Shown piece by piece: positions 33,201 to 46,048 of a stretch of 64,000 nt of DNA. The notes below the pieces were generated by a model. It made no database searches, was not told the DNA's origin, and worked only from the letters and a program-made list of their open reading frames with translations. Both the position numbers and the translations under genes were made by a program. Source of the stretch: Sacculina carcini (taxonomy: Eukaryota > Arthropoda > Thecostraca > Sacculinidae); contig OU696586.1 of NCBI GenBank assembly GCA_916048095.2, positions 1,808,749 through 1,872,748 of the forward strand. Reading direction: 5' to 3'. The stretch's first letter is position 1. Every line of letters begins with the position of its first letter.

Positions 33201-34512
33201 TTTTAACAATAAATATTATAGCGGTTAAAGTGAAATAGTACTTAAGCAAATGATATTGGGGAATGATGTTAAGTAATAAATATAGTTTGGAAACAGTCTG
33301 ATGAAAAGATTTCATCATCTTTCATTGTTTGTTTCGTGTTTGTGTTCTGAATTATACCACACGACGGGCAGATTTATATATCAGGCGGGTTGAGGGATAA
33401 TATTTGTCAAAATAAGAACAAAAATATTCACATTTAGACTTTTCTATTGGTTAAGATATTTATAGGTTACATTTTTTGCTTTTCGATTTGTATTCATTAT
33501 ATTTTATGGATTTGATATGAATTTTATTGTATGAATTGTTCCGCACGACGGGTGGGTTTAAAAAAGTGTTTTTAGATCATTTTTTCAAATGGTTCATTTA
33601 AAAAAAGGTTTTTTTTTTTAAATAAAAATGTTCCGCGGGCAGCAACTATAGACAATAGAACGTTCAATTTACCCTGTAGAATTAATCCATACACAAAACC
33701 AATGGATTTGACTTCAAGATGCAGAACGGATCGTGTTCGAGTTCTGAATTATTCAGCACGACGGGCGGGTTTAAAAATGACTCAGGCGGACTAAGGGGAA
33801 ATATTGTGTCGAAATAAAAATAATCAAACTTATAATTTTCAATTGATTAATATTTTTATGAGTGTACACTATTTCATTTTTATTTTTCCATATTTTTTAT
33901 GAATTGAATATGAATTTCATGTTATGAATTGCTCCGCACAACGGGCGGGTTTTAATGCTATATATATACATAAAGAAGAAATTATCTGTCTGTCTGTGTA
34001 TGTATGCTTGAATATGAGGTGACATAATTGCGCTGGCTCATGGTTCGCTGGTTCAATTATCAGGGGCTTCAAACGCAAACGAAGCGATGGCTCATTTTTA
34101 TGAAATAAAAATGTCCCGCGGGCAGCAATAAAACGTTCAATTTCACCGTATAGAATGAATTCATATACAAAACTAATGTATTTGACTTCATGAACCAGAA
34201 CGGATGGTGTTCGAGTTTTGAATTATTCCGCACGTCTGCTGGGTATAAATATGAGGGGGGCTGAGTGAAAATATTTTGTCAAAATAAAATTAAAAATAAT
34301 GAAATTTAGACTTTTTAATTGATTAAGATTTTTATGAGTTTGCCTTATTTATTTTTAATTTGCAATATTTTTATTAATTGTTCCGCACAACGGGCGGGTT
34401 TTTATGCTTTGGTTTTTCAATTGATTAAGGTTTTTATGAGTTTGCCATATTTATTTTTAATTTGCAATATTTTTATGAATTGCTCCGCACAACGGGCGGG
34501 TTTTAATGCTAG
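30265..34512 (+). mobile_element. Helitron unit d (4.25 kb) with a second-type insert
   Basis: Four diverged subrepeats (TACGGCGGTGT at about 30851, 31231, 31582 and 31982), a tail like unit c, then a second-type head at about 33958 (ACATAAAGAAGAAATTATCTG) and ends at 34390 and 34509-34512 (CTAG). Confidence 0.75.
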
Positions 34513-37500
34513 TCTATATATATAAAAGAGATCCTCTGTGTGTCTGTGTGTGTATCTGTCTGTCTGTCTGTGTGTCTGTTCGACCCTCCTTGGTCCATTT
34601 TCTATCAGCTATTATTCGGCCACCACTCAGCCTACCCGCTAACAATTTATACCATCACGTTGGAAATTTTCTTGTCTACACTTTAGATTAAATTTAAAAT
34701 TTCAAAAATGAAATCAAAAAAAGTTATAGCGGTGAAAAGACAAAATGAACCCTGAAAAATGCGAAAATTGTGGTCAATGCTCTGCCATCTACTCCTCATA
34801 AACCAGAAATGGTACAGCCAAACAGATTATACCACTGTGTAGAAAATTTTCTGTTCTACAAGATAGGTTATAATTCATATCCAAAAATAGAACATAAAAG
34901 ATGTAAACATGACAAAATTTCAATCTATATTCAAAATTATATTTATACTCCACGCGTCCGATTTTCTATACTTTTTTCTCTATGTATCAAAAACTAATTA
35001 TCACACAACTAAATAAATAATACCATCATGCTGGGAATTTTGTTTGCTACAATACGGTATAATTTTTAATTTTCCAAAGTGTATTAAAAAAAAGTTACGG
35101 CGGTGTGAAGTCAAAATGACAAAGTCAAAAATGCAAAATTAGCACTGGAAACCGTGAATGTTTTGGTAAATATTCCCCTATCTATTCCTCATAAACCAGC
35201 AATGGTACAGCTATAAAAATTATACTATTGTGTAGATAATTTTGTGTTCTACAAGAAAAGTTATAATTTATACCCACAAATGATACAAAAAATGTGTAAA
35301 ATTGGCAAAATTGTCAAATACATCCAAAATTAAAATTGATCACCGGGCGCCTAAATTAATTCATTTTTCTACCTATTTCTCAGGAACTATTTGTCACACA
35401 TTAAAATAAATTATATCATCGTGCTGGAAATTGTATTTTTTAAAATGCGGTATAATTCTTAATTTTCCAAAGTGTATCTGAAGGAAGTGACGGCGGTGTA
35501 AAGTCAAAAGGACATATTGCCAATTTGACAGCTATTATGCGCACTTGCGATTACACAGGAATATACTACTGTGTAGAGAATTTGGTGTTCTACAAGATAA
35601 GCTACAATTTATACCCACAAATGATACAAAAAACGTGTAAAATTGGCAAAATTCTCAAATACATCCAAAATTACACTTGAACACCGGGCGACTAAAATTA
35701 ATTCATTTTTCTACTATTTCTCAGTAACTATTTGTTACACATAAAAATAAATTATACCATCGTTCTAGAAATCTTTTCTTCTACAATACGGTATAATTTG
35801 TAATTTTCCAAAGGGTATCTGAAGGAAGTTACGGCGGTGTAAAGTCAAAAGGACATATTGCCAATTTGACAGCTATTATGCGCACTTGCGATTACACAGG
35901 AATATACACCGATTAAATTTCACTGAAGCCCAATCACAATTAAGAATGCATCATATTATCTCCAAGCATGGATGGTGTGGTTTTATTGCGTACAGTTTAA
36001 TTAATGCTACACTCTACTGAATATAAAGGCTTTATTGTCCTCAATAACGTTCCGCACGACGGGCGGGTAAAATGCTATTGGGAACAAAGTAAACTACTGA
36101 ATTTAACTGTGTAATTTAATTGGTTTAATTTCAAGTTGCATAAGCATAAGTTGCATAAGGATATGGGTTGCAATATCATGTAATGCCAACTTATGCTGTT
36201 TTAGCGGAAGCATTAACCTGGAATTTTAGAGATGACAGAAGGTTGCATTGTTTTGATAGTGTTGTGGAAAAACATGTTTTCTAAATTGAAACATAAATTT
36301 CACATTTAGACTTTTATATTAGCTATAACTTTCCTGTGGGTTTGTTTTTCTTTTTCAATTTGCACTAATTTTTTTATGAATTGAATATTAATTATATTTT
36401 ATGAACTGTTCCGCACGACGGGCGAATTAAATGTATCTATAAAGAGTGGGTTTAAATTATAGCGAGGTATATGATATTTTGCTAGCAGTAAATATTCTAG
36501 CGATAAAAGTAGAATAGCTCTTAAGCAAATGATTTTGGAGAATGATGTGAACCTTTAAATATATTTTGCGATCATTATGATATATGTATTAGGAATAATA
36601 CGTAGCAGAATATAGATTGCATAATATAATATCGGCTGTAATATCAAGGGCTGTATTATCGGTGTAATCCAAAAAATAACAACTGTATGAATATGATGCA
36701 TTAGTGGAAGCATTAACCGGGAATTATGAGATAATATGATAATGGTGTATAATTATATCGCATTATGCAACAAATGTGAATTTAGCTACCTTACAGTTTG
36801 GTCCCGATACTATATTGGCGGGTTGAGAGAAAAGTATTGGTGGGCCGCGTGTTTGGGACCCCTGGGGTAGATAATCTCAGTCTTCTGATTACAAATTATG
36901 ATCGCATCAGTATATTTTGTGATCACAAACTAATAAGTTAAATCACCTCAGACTAGGCTGAGAGCGGTCAAGATTGGATGGTTGGGTTGGGTTGGGTAGG
37001 TTTGACTCAGGTTATATTGGGTTTTAATGATAGCGGAAAATATATAAATTTTAACAATAAATATTATAGCGGTAAAAGTGAAATAGTACTTAAGCAAATG
37101 ATATTGGGGAATGATGTTAAGTAATAAATATAGTTTGGAAACATTCTGATGAAAAGATTTCATCATCTTTCATTGTTTGTTTCGTGTTTGTGTTCTGAAT
37201 TATACCACACGACGGGCAGATTTATATATCAGGCGGGTTGAGGGATAATATTTGTCAAAATAAGAACAAAAATATTCACATTTAGACTTTTCTATTGGTT
37301 AAGATATTTATAGGTTACATTTTTTGGTTTTCAATTTGTATTCATTATATTTTATGGATTTGATATGAATTTTATTGTATGAATTGCTCCGCACAACGGG
37401 CGGGTTTTAATGCTATATATATACATAAAGAAGAAATTATCTGTCTGTCTGTGTATGTATGCTTGAATATGAGGTGACATAATTGCGCTGGTTCATGGTT

Positions 37501-39527
37501 CGCTGGTTCAATGATCAGGGGCTTGAAACGCAAACGAAGCGATGGCTCATTTTTATGAAATAAAAATGTCCCGCGGGTAGCAATAAAACGTTCAATTTCA
37601 CCGTATAGAATGAATTCATATACAAAACTAATGGATTTGACTTCAAGAACCAGAACGGATGGTGTTCGAGTTCTGAATTATTCCTCACGTCGGGCGGGCT
37701 TAAATATGAGGCGGGCTGAGTGAAAATATGTTGTCAAAATAAAATTAAAAATAATGAAATTTAGACTTTTTAATTAATTAAGGTCTTCATGAGTTTGCCT
37801 TATTTATTTTTAATTTGCAATATTTTTATGAATTGTTCCGCACAACGGGCGGGTTTTAATGCGGTTTTAATGCTATATATATATACATAAAGAAGAAATT
37901 ATCTGTCTGTCTGTGCATGTATGCTTGAATATGAGGTGACATAATTGCGCTGGTTCATGGTTCGCTGGTTCAATGACCAGGGGCTTCAAACGCAAACGAA
38001 GCAATGGCTCATTTTTATGAAATAAAAATGTCCCGCGGGCATTTAGACTTTTCTATTGGTCAAGATATTTATAGCTTACATTTTTTGCTTTTCAATTTGT
38101 ATTCATTATATTTTATGGATTTGATATGAATTTTATTGTATGAATTGTTCCGCATGACGGGTGGGTTTAAAAAAAAAGTGTTTTTAGTTCATTTTTTCAA
38201 ATGGTTCATGATTTGCTTGATTGTATGAATTGCTCCGCACAACGGGCGGGTATTAATGCCATATATATACATAAAGAAGAAATTATCTGTCTGTCTGTGT
38301 ATGTATGCTTGAATATGAGGTGACATAATTGCGCAGGTTCAATGGTATATATATACATAAAGAAGAAATTATCTGTCTGTCTGTGTGTGTATGCTTGAAT
38401 GAGGTGACATAATTGCGCGGGTTCAATGGTATAGATCAGGGGCTTAATTGTTCCGCACGACGGGCGGGTAAAATGCTACTGGGAACAAAGTAAACTACTG
38501 AATTATTGTACCATATAGAACCATTAAATAAAAAACCATTATTATATAATAAAGAACCATTTGAATATTAGTTAGTTAGTTGTCATTAGTTGGTTTATAT
38601 ATAAAGAACCATTGGTGTTGGGGCTTAATTGTTCCGCACGACGGGCGGGTTTAAATATGAGGCTGTTCGAGGGAAAATGTTAAATGTTTTGCTTTTTAAT
38701 TTGTATTCAGTTTATTTTATGGATTGAATATGCATTTTATTTTTATGGATTGAATATGCATTTTATTTTATAAATTGTTCAGCACGACGGGCGGGTTTAA
38801 ATATGAGACGGGCTGAAGGAAAATATGTTGTCAAAAAATATAATTGAATTTAGACTTTTCAATTGAGTAAGATTTTAATGAGTATATCTGTTTTCTTTTT
38901 AAATTTGCAATATGTTTATGAATTGAATATGAATTTCATCTTATGAATTGCTCCGCACAACTGGCGGGTTTCAATGCTAGACGGTGATATCAAGTTATTA
39001 AAATATTTTGGAAACATTATGATGAAAAAGTGTAGTCATTTTTCATTGTTTCGTGTCTGAGTTCTGAATTATTCAGCACGACGGGCATGTATGAATATGA
39101 GGCGGTTTAGGCAAACTATTTTGTGAAAATAAATATGAAAATATAGAAATTGAGACTTTTGTATGGGTTTACTCAACTCTTTTTTAATTCATATTCCTTC
39201 TCTCTCATGAATTGAATACAAATTTAATAGTATGAACTGTTTCGCACGACGGGCGGGTTTACATGCTAGGATTTTCATTGTTTGTTACGTGTTTGTGTTC
39301 TGAATTATTCCGCACAATGGGTTGGTTTATATATGAGGCGGGTTGAGGGAAAATATTATGTCAAAATAAAAATAAAAATATTCACACTTGCACTTTTCTA
39401 TTGAGTAAGACACTGATGAGTTTTCATTTTCTTTTTTAATTTGGAATATTTTTATGAATATGAATTATTATGAATATTAATTCCATTTTATGAATTCCTC
39501 CGCACAACGGGCGGGTTTTAATGCTAG
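34513..39527 (+). mobile_element. Helitron unit e (5.01 kb), first copy of the higher-order repeat
   Basis: CTAG|TC at both ends (34509-34514 and 39524-39529). Its full length recurs as unit h at offset 11532, and its first 3.36 kb as unit g at offset 8169. Includes a cluster of second-type heads at about 37411, 37870, 38260 and 38345. Confidence 0.85.
37411..38450 (+). mobile_element. Cluster of second-type Helitron heads
   Basis: Four copies of TATATACATAAAGAAGAAAT with TCTGTCTGTCTGTG and GCTTGAATATGAGGTGACAT, spaced about 460, 390 and 85 bp apart, each cut short by a hairpin tail or the next head. The same cluster recurs at 48943-49985. Confidence 0.7.
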
Positions 39528-42183
39528 TCTATATATATAAAAGAGATCCTCTGTGTGTCTGTGTGTGTGTCTGTCTGTGTGTCTGTTCGACCCTCCTTGG
39601 TCCATTTTCTATCAGCTATTATTCGGCCACCACTCAGCCTACCCGCTAACAATTTATACCATCACGTTGGAAATTTTCTTGTCTACACTTTAGATTAAAT
39701 TTTAAATTTCAAAAATGAAATCAAAAAAAGTTATAGCGGTGAAAAGACAAAATGAACCCTGAAAAATGCGAAAATTGTGGTCAATGCTCTGCCATCTACT
39801 CCTCATAAACCAAAAATGGTACAGCCAAACAGATTATACCACTGTGTAGAGAATTTTCTGTTCTACAAGATAGGTTATAATTAATATCCAAAAATTAAAT
39901 ATAAAATATGTAAAAATGACAAAATTTCAGTCTACATTCAAAATTATATTTAAGCTCGACGCGTCCGATTTTCTGTACTTTTTTCTCTATTTCTCAGCAA
40001 CTAAACATCACACATCTAAATAAATATTACCATCATGCTGGGAATTTTGTTTTCTACAGCACGGTATAAATTTTAATTTTCCAGAGCGTATTAAGAAAAA
40101 GTTACGGCGGTGTGAAGTCAAAATGACAAAGTCAAAAAGGCACTGAAAAACGCGAATATTTTGGTCAATATTCCGCTATCTATTCCTCTTAAACCAGCAG
40201 AGTTACAGTTATAAAAATTATACTATTGTGTAGAAAATTTTGTGTTCTACAAGAAACGCTAAAATTTATACCCACAAATTATACAAACAACGTGTAAAAT
40301 TGGAAAAATTCTCAAATACATCCAAAATTACACTTAAACACCGTGCGACTAAAATTAATTCATTTTTCTACCTATTTCTCAAGAACTATTTGTTACACAT
40401 AAAAATAAATTATACCATTGTGCTGGAAAGTTTGTTTTCTACAATACGGTATAATTCTTAATTTTCCAAAGTGTATCTGAAGGAAGTTACGGCGGTGTAA
40501 AGTCAAATGGACATATTGCCAATTTGACAGCTATTATGCGCACTTGCGATTACACAGGAATATACTACTGTGTAGAGAATTTTGTGTTCTACAAGAAAAT
40601 GTATAATTTATACCCACAAATGATACAAAAAACGTGTAAAATTGGCAAAATTCTCAAATACATCCAAAATTACACTTGAACACCGGGTGACTAAAATTAA
40701 TTCATTTTTCTACCCATTTCTCAGGAACTGTTTGTCATACATTAAAATTAATTATACCATCGTGCTAGAAATTTTGTTTTCTACAATACGGTATAATTTT
40801 TAATTTTCCAAAGTGTATCTGAAGGAAGTTACGGCGGTGTAAAGTCAAATTGTCATGTTGCCAATTTGACAGCTATTATGCGCACTTGCGATTACACATG
40901 AATATACACTGATTTAATTTCACTGAAGTCCAATCATAATTTACGCACTTGCGATTACACAGGAATATACTACTGTGTAGATAATTTTGTGTTCTACAAG
41001 ATAAGCTATAATTTATACCCACAAATGATACAAAAAACGTGTAAAATTGGCAAAATTCTCAAATACATCCAAAATTTCACTTGAACACCGGCCGAATAAA
41101 ATTAATTAATTTTTCTACTATTTCTCAGTAACTATTTGTTAAACATAAAAATAAATTATACCATCGTGCTAGAAATCTTGTTTTCTACAATACGGTATAA
41201 TTTGTAATTTTACAAAGTGTATCTGAAGGAAGTTACGGCGGTGTAAAGTCAAATTATCATGTTGCCAATTTGACAGCTATTATGCGCACTTGCGATTACA
41301 CAGGAATATACACCGATTAAATTTCACTGAAGCCCAATCACAATTAAGAATTCATCATATTATCTCCAAGCATGGATGGTGTGGTTTTATTGCGTACAGT
41401 TTAATTAATGCTACACTATACTGAATATAAAGGCTTTATTGTCCTCAATAACGGAATATACTACTGTGTAGAAAATTGTGTGTTCTACAAGAAAAGGTAT
41501 AATTTATACCCACAAATGATACAAAAAACGTGTAAAATTGGCAAAATTCTCAAATACATCCAAAATTACACTTGAGCACCGGCTGACTAAAATTTATTCA
41601 TTTTTCTACCTATTTCTCAAAAACTAATTGTGACACATTAAAATGAATTATACCATCGTGCTAGAAATTTTGGTTTCTACAATACGGTATAATTCTTAAA
41701 TATCCAAAGTGTATCTGAAGGAAGTTACGGCGGTGTAAAGTCAAAATGTCATGTTGCCAATTTGACAGCTATTATGCGCACTGGCGATTACACATGAATA
41801 TACACTGATTTAATTTCACTGAAGTCTAATCACAATTGACGCACTTGCGATTACTCAGGAACATGCTACTGTGTAGAGAATTTTGTGTTCTACAAGATAA
41901 GCTATAATTTATACCCACAAATGATACAAAAAACGTGTAAAATTGGCAAAATTCTCAAATCCATCCAAATTTACACTTGAACACCGGGCGACTAAAATTA
42001 ATTCATTTTTCTACCTATTTCTCAGGAACTGTTTGTCATACATTAAAATTAATTATACCATCGTGCTAGAAATTTTGTTTTCTACAACACGGTATTATTC
42101 TTAATTTTCCAAAGTGTATCTGAATTTTCCAAAGTGTATCTGAAGTGTTATGAATTGCTCCGCACAACGGGCGGGATTTAATG

Positions 42184-42230
<47 letters not shown>

Positions 42231-42685
42231 AAGAAGAAATTATCTGTCTGTCTGTGTATGTATGCTTGAATATGAGGTGACATAATTGCGCTGGTTCATG
42301 GTTCGCTGGTTCAATGATCAGGGGCTTGAAACGCAAACGAAGCGATGGCTCATTTTTATTAAATAAAAATGTCCCGCGGGCAGCAATAAAACGTTCAATT
42401 TCAACGTATACAATGAATTCATATACAAAACTAATGGATTTGACTTCAAGAATCAGAACGGATGTTGCTCGAATTCAGAATTATTCATCACGTCGGGCGG
42501 GTTTAAATATGAGGCGGGTTGAGTGAAAATATTTTGTCAAAATAAAATTAAAAATAATGAAATTAAGACATTTTAATTGATTAAGGTCTTCATGAGTTTG
42601 CCTTATTTATTTTTAATTTGCAATATTTTTATGAATTGTTCCGCACAACGGGCGGGTTTTAATGCTTCAATGTTTGAATGCTATA
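39528..42685 (+). mobile_element. Helitron unit f (3.16 kb)
   Basis: Head at 39528. Six or so ~350-bp subrepeats like unit d, then directly a hairpin tail at about 42150 and a second-type segment (long TA run at 42184-42225). Confidence 0.75.
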
Positions 42686-45600
42686 TCTATATATATAAAA
42701 GAGATCCTCTGTGTGTCTGTCTGTGTGTCTGTCTGTCTGTGTGTCTGTTCGACCCTCCTTGGTCCATTTTCTATCAGCTATTATTCGGCCACCACTCAGC
42801 CTACCCGCTAACAATTTATACCATCACGTTGGAAATTTTCTTGTCTACACTTTAGATTAAATTTAAAATTTCAAAAATGAAATCAAAAAAAGTTATAGCG
42901 GTGAAAAGACAAAATGAACCCTGAAAAATGCGAAAATTGTGGTCAATGCTCTGCCATCTACTCCTCATAAACCAGAAATGGTACAGCCAAACAGATTATA
43001 CCACTGTGTAGAAAATTTTCTGTTCTACAAGATAGGTTATAATTCATATCCAAAAATAGAACATAAAAGATGTAAACATGACAAAATTTCAATCTATATT
43101 CAAAATTATATTTATACTCCACGCGTCCGATTTTCTATACTTTTTTCTCTATGTATCAAAAACTAATTATCACACAACTAAATAAATAATACCATCATGC
43201 TGGGAATTTTGTTTGCTACAATACGGTATAATTTTTAATTTTCCAAAGTGTATTAAAAAAAAGTTACGGCGGTGTGAAGTCAAAATGACAAAGTCAAAAA
43301 TGCAAAATTAGCACTGGAAACCGTGAATGTTTTGGTAAATATTCCCCTATCTATTCCTCATAAACCAGCAATGGTACAGCTATAAAAATTATACTATTGT
43401 GTAGATAATTTTGTGTTCTACAAGAAAAGTTATAATTTATACCCACAAATGATACAAAAAATGTGTAAAATTGGCAAAATTGTCAAATACATCCAAAATT
43501 AAAATTGATCACCGGGCGCCTAAATTAATTCATTTTTCTACCTATTTCTCAGGAACTATTTGTCACACATTAAAATAAATTATATCATCGTGCTGGAAAT
43601 TGTATTTTTTAAAATGCGGTATAATTCTTAATTTTCCAAAGTGTATCTGAAGGAAGTGACGGCGGTGTAAAGTCAAAAGGACATATTGCCAATTTGACAG
43701 CTATTATGCGCACTTGCGATTACACAGGAATATACTACTGTGTAGAGAATTTTGTGTTCTACAAGATAAGCTACAATTTATACCCACAAATGATACAAAA
43801 AACGTGTAAAATTGGCAAAATTCTCAAATACATCCAAAATTACACTTGAACACCGGGCGACTAAAATTAATTCATTTTTCTACTATTTCTCAGTAACTAT
43901 TTGTTACACATAAAAATAAATTATACCATCGTTCTAGAAATCTTTTCTTCTACAATACGGTATAATTTGTAATTTTCCAAAGGGTATCTGAAGGAAGTTA
44001 CGGCGGTGTAAAGTCAAAAGGACATATTGCCAATTTGACAGCTATTATGCGCACTTGCGATTACACAGGAATATACACCGATTAAATTTCACTGAAGCCC
44101 AATCACAATTAAGAATGCATCATATTATCTCCAAGCATGGATGGTGTGGTTTTATTGCGTACAGTTTAATTAATGCTACACTCTACTGAATATAAAGGCT
44201 TTATTGTCCTCAATAACGTTCCGCACGACGGGCGGGTAAAATGCTATTGGGAACAAAGTAAACTACTGAATTTAACTGTGTAATTTAATTGGTTTAATTT
44301 CAAGTTGCATAAGCATAAGTTGCATAAGGATATGGGTTGCAATATCATGTAATGCCAACTTATGCTGTTTTAGCGGAAGCATTAACCTGGAATTATAGAG
44401 ATGACAGAAGGTTGCATTGTTTTGATAGTGTTGTGGAAAAACATGTTTTCTAAATTGAAACATAAATTTCACATTTAGACTTTTATATTAGCTATAACTT
44501 TCCTGTGGGTTTGTTTTTCTTTTTCAATTTGCACTAATTTTTTTATGAATTGAATATTAATTATATTTTATGAACTGTTCCGCACGACGGGCGAATTAAA
44601 TGTATCTATAAAGAGTGGGTTTAAATGATAGCGAGGTATATGATATTTTGCTAGCAGTAAATATTCTAGCGATAAAAGTAGAATAGCTCTTAAGCAAATG
44701 ATTTTGGAGAATGATGTGAACCTTTAAATATATTTTGCGATCATTATGATATATGTATTAGGAATAATACGTAGCAGAATATAGATTGCATAATATAATA
44801 TCGGCTGTAATATCAAGGGCTGTATTATCGGTGTAATCCAAAAAATAACAACTGTATGAATATGATGCATTAGTGGAAGCATTAACCGGGAATTATGAGA
44901 TAATATGATAATGGTGTATAATTATATCGCATTATGCAACAAATGTGAATTTAGCTACCTTACAGTTTGGTCCCGATACTATATTGGCGGGTTGAGAGAA
45001 AAGTATTGGTGGGCCGCGTGTTTGGGACCCCTGGGGTAGATAATCTCAGTCTTCTGATTACAAATTATGATCGCATCAGTATATTTTGTGATCACAAACT
45101 AATAAGTTAAATCACCTCAGACTAGGCTGAGAGCGGTCAAGATTGGATGGTTGGGTTGGGTTGGGTAGGTTTGACTCAGGTTATATTGGGTTTTAATGAT
45201 AGCGGAAAATATATAAATTTTAACAATAAATATTATAGCGGTAAAAGTGAAATAGTACTTAAGCAAATGATATTGGGGAATGATGTTAAGTAATAAATAT
45301 AGTTTGGAAACATTCTGATGAAAAGATTTCATCATCTTTCATTGTTTGTTTCGTGTTTGTGTTCTGAATTATACCACACGACGGGCAGATTTATATATCA
45401 GGCGGGTTGAGGGATAATATTTGTCAAAATAAGAACAAAAATATTCACATTTAGACTTTTCTATTGGTTAAGATATTTATAGGTTACATTTTTTGGTTTT
45501 CAATTTGTATTCATTATATTTTATGGATTTGATATGAATTTTATTGTATGAATTGCTCCGCACAACGGGCGGGTTTTAATGCTATATATATACATAAAGA

Positions 45601-46048
45601 AGAAATTATCTGTCTGTCTGTGTATGTATGCTTGAATATGAGGTGACATAATTGCGCTGGTTCATGGTTCGCTGGTTCAATGATCAGGGGCTTGAAACGC
45701 AAACGAAGCGATGGCTCATTTTTATGAAATAAAAATGTCCCGCGGGTAGCAATAAAACGTTCAATTTCACCGTATAGAATGAATTCATATACAAAACTAA
45801 TGGATTTGACTTCAAGAACCAGAACGGATGGTGTTCGAGTTCTGAATTATTCCTCACGTCGGGCGGGCTTAAATATGAGGCGGGCTGAGTGAAAATATGT
45901 TGTCAAAATAAAATTAAAAATAATGAAATTTAGACTTTTTAATTAATTAAGGTCTTCATGAGTTTGCCTTATTTATTTTTAATTTGCAATATTTTTATGA
46001 ATTGTTCCGCACAACGGGCGGGTTTTAATGCGGTTTTAATGCTATATA
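42686..46048 (+). mobile_element. Helitron unit g (3.36 kb)
   Basis: Near-identical to 34513-37875 and to the start of unit h. Units g and h are adjacent direct copies with a 3363-bp period. Confidence 0.85.
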
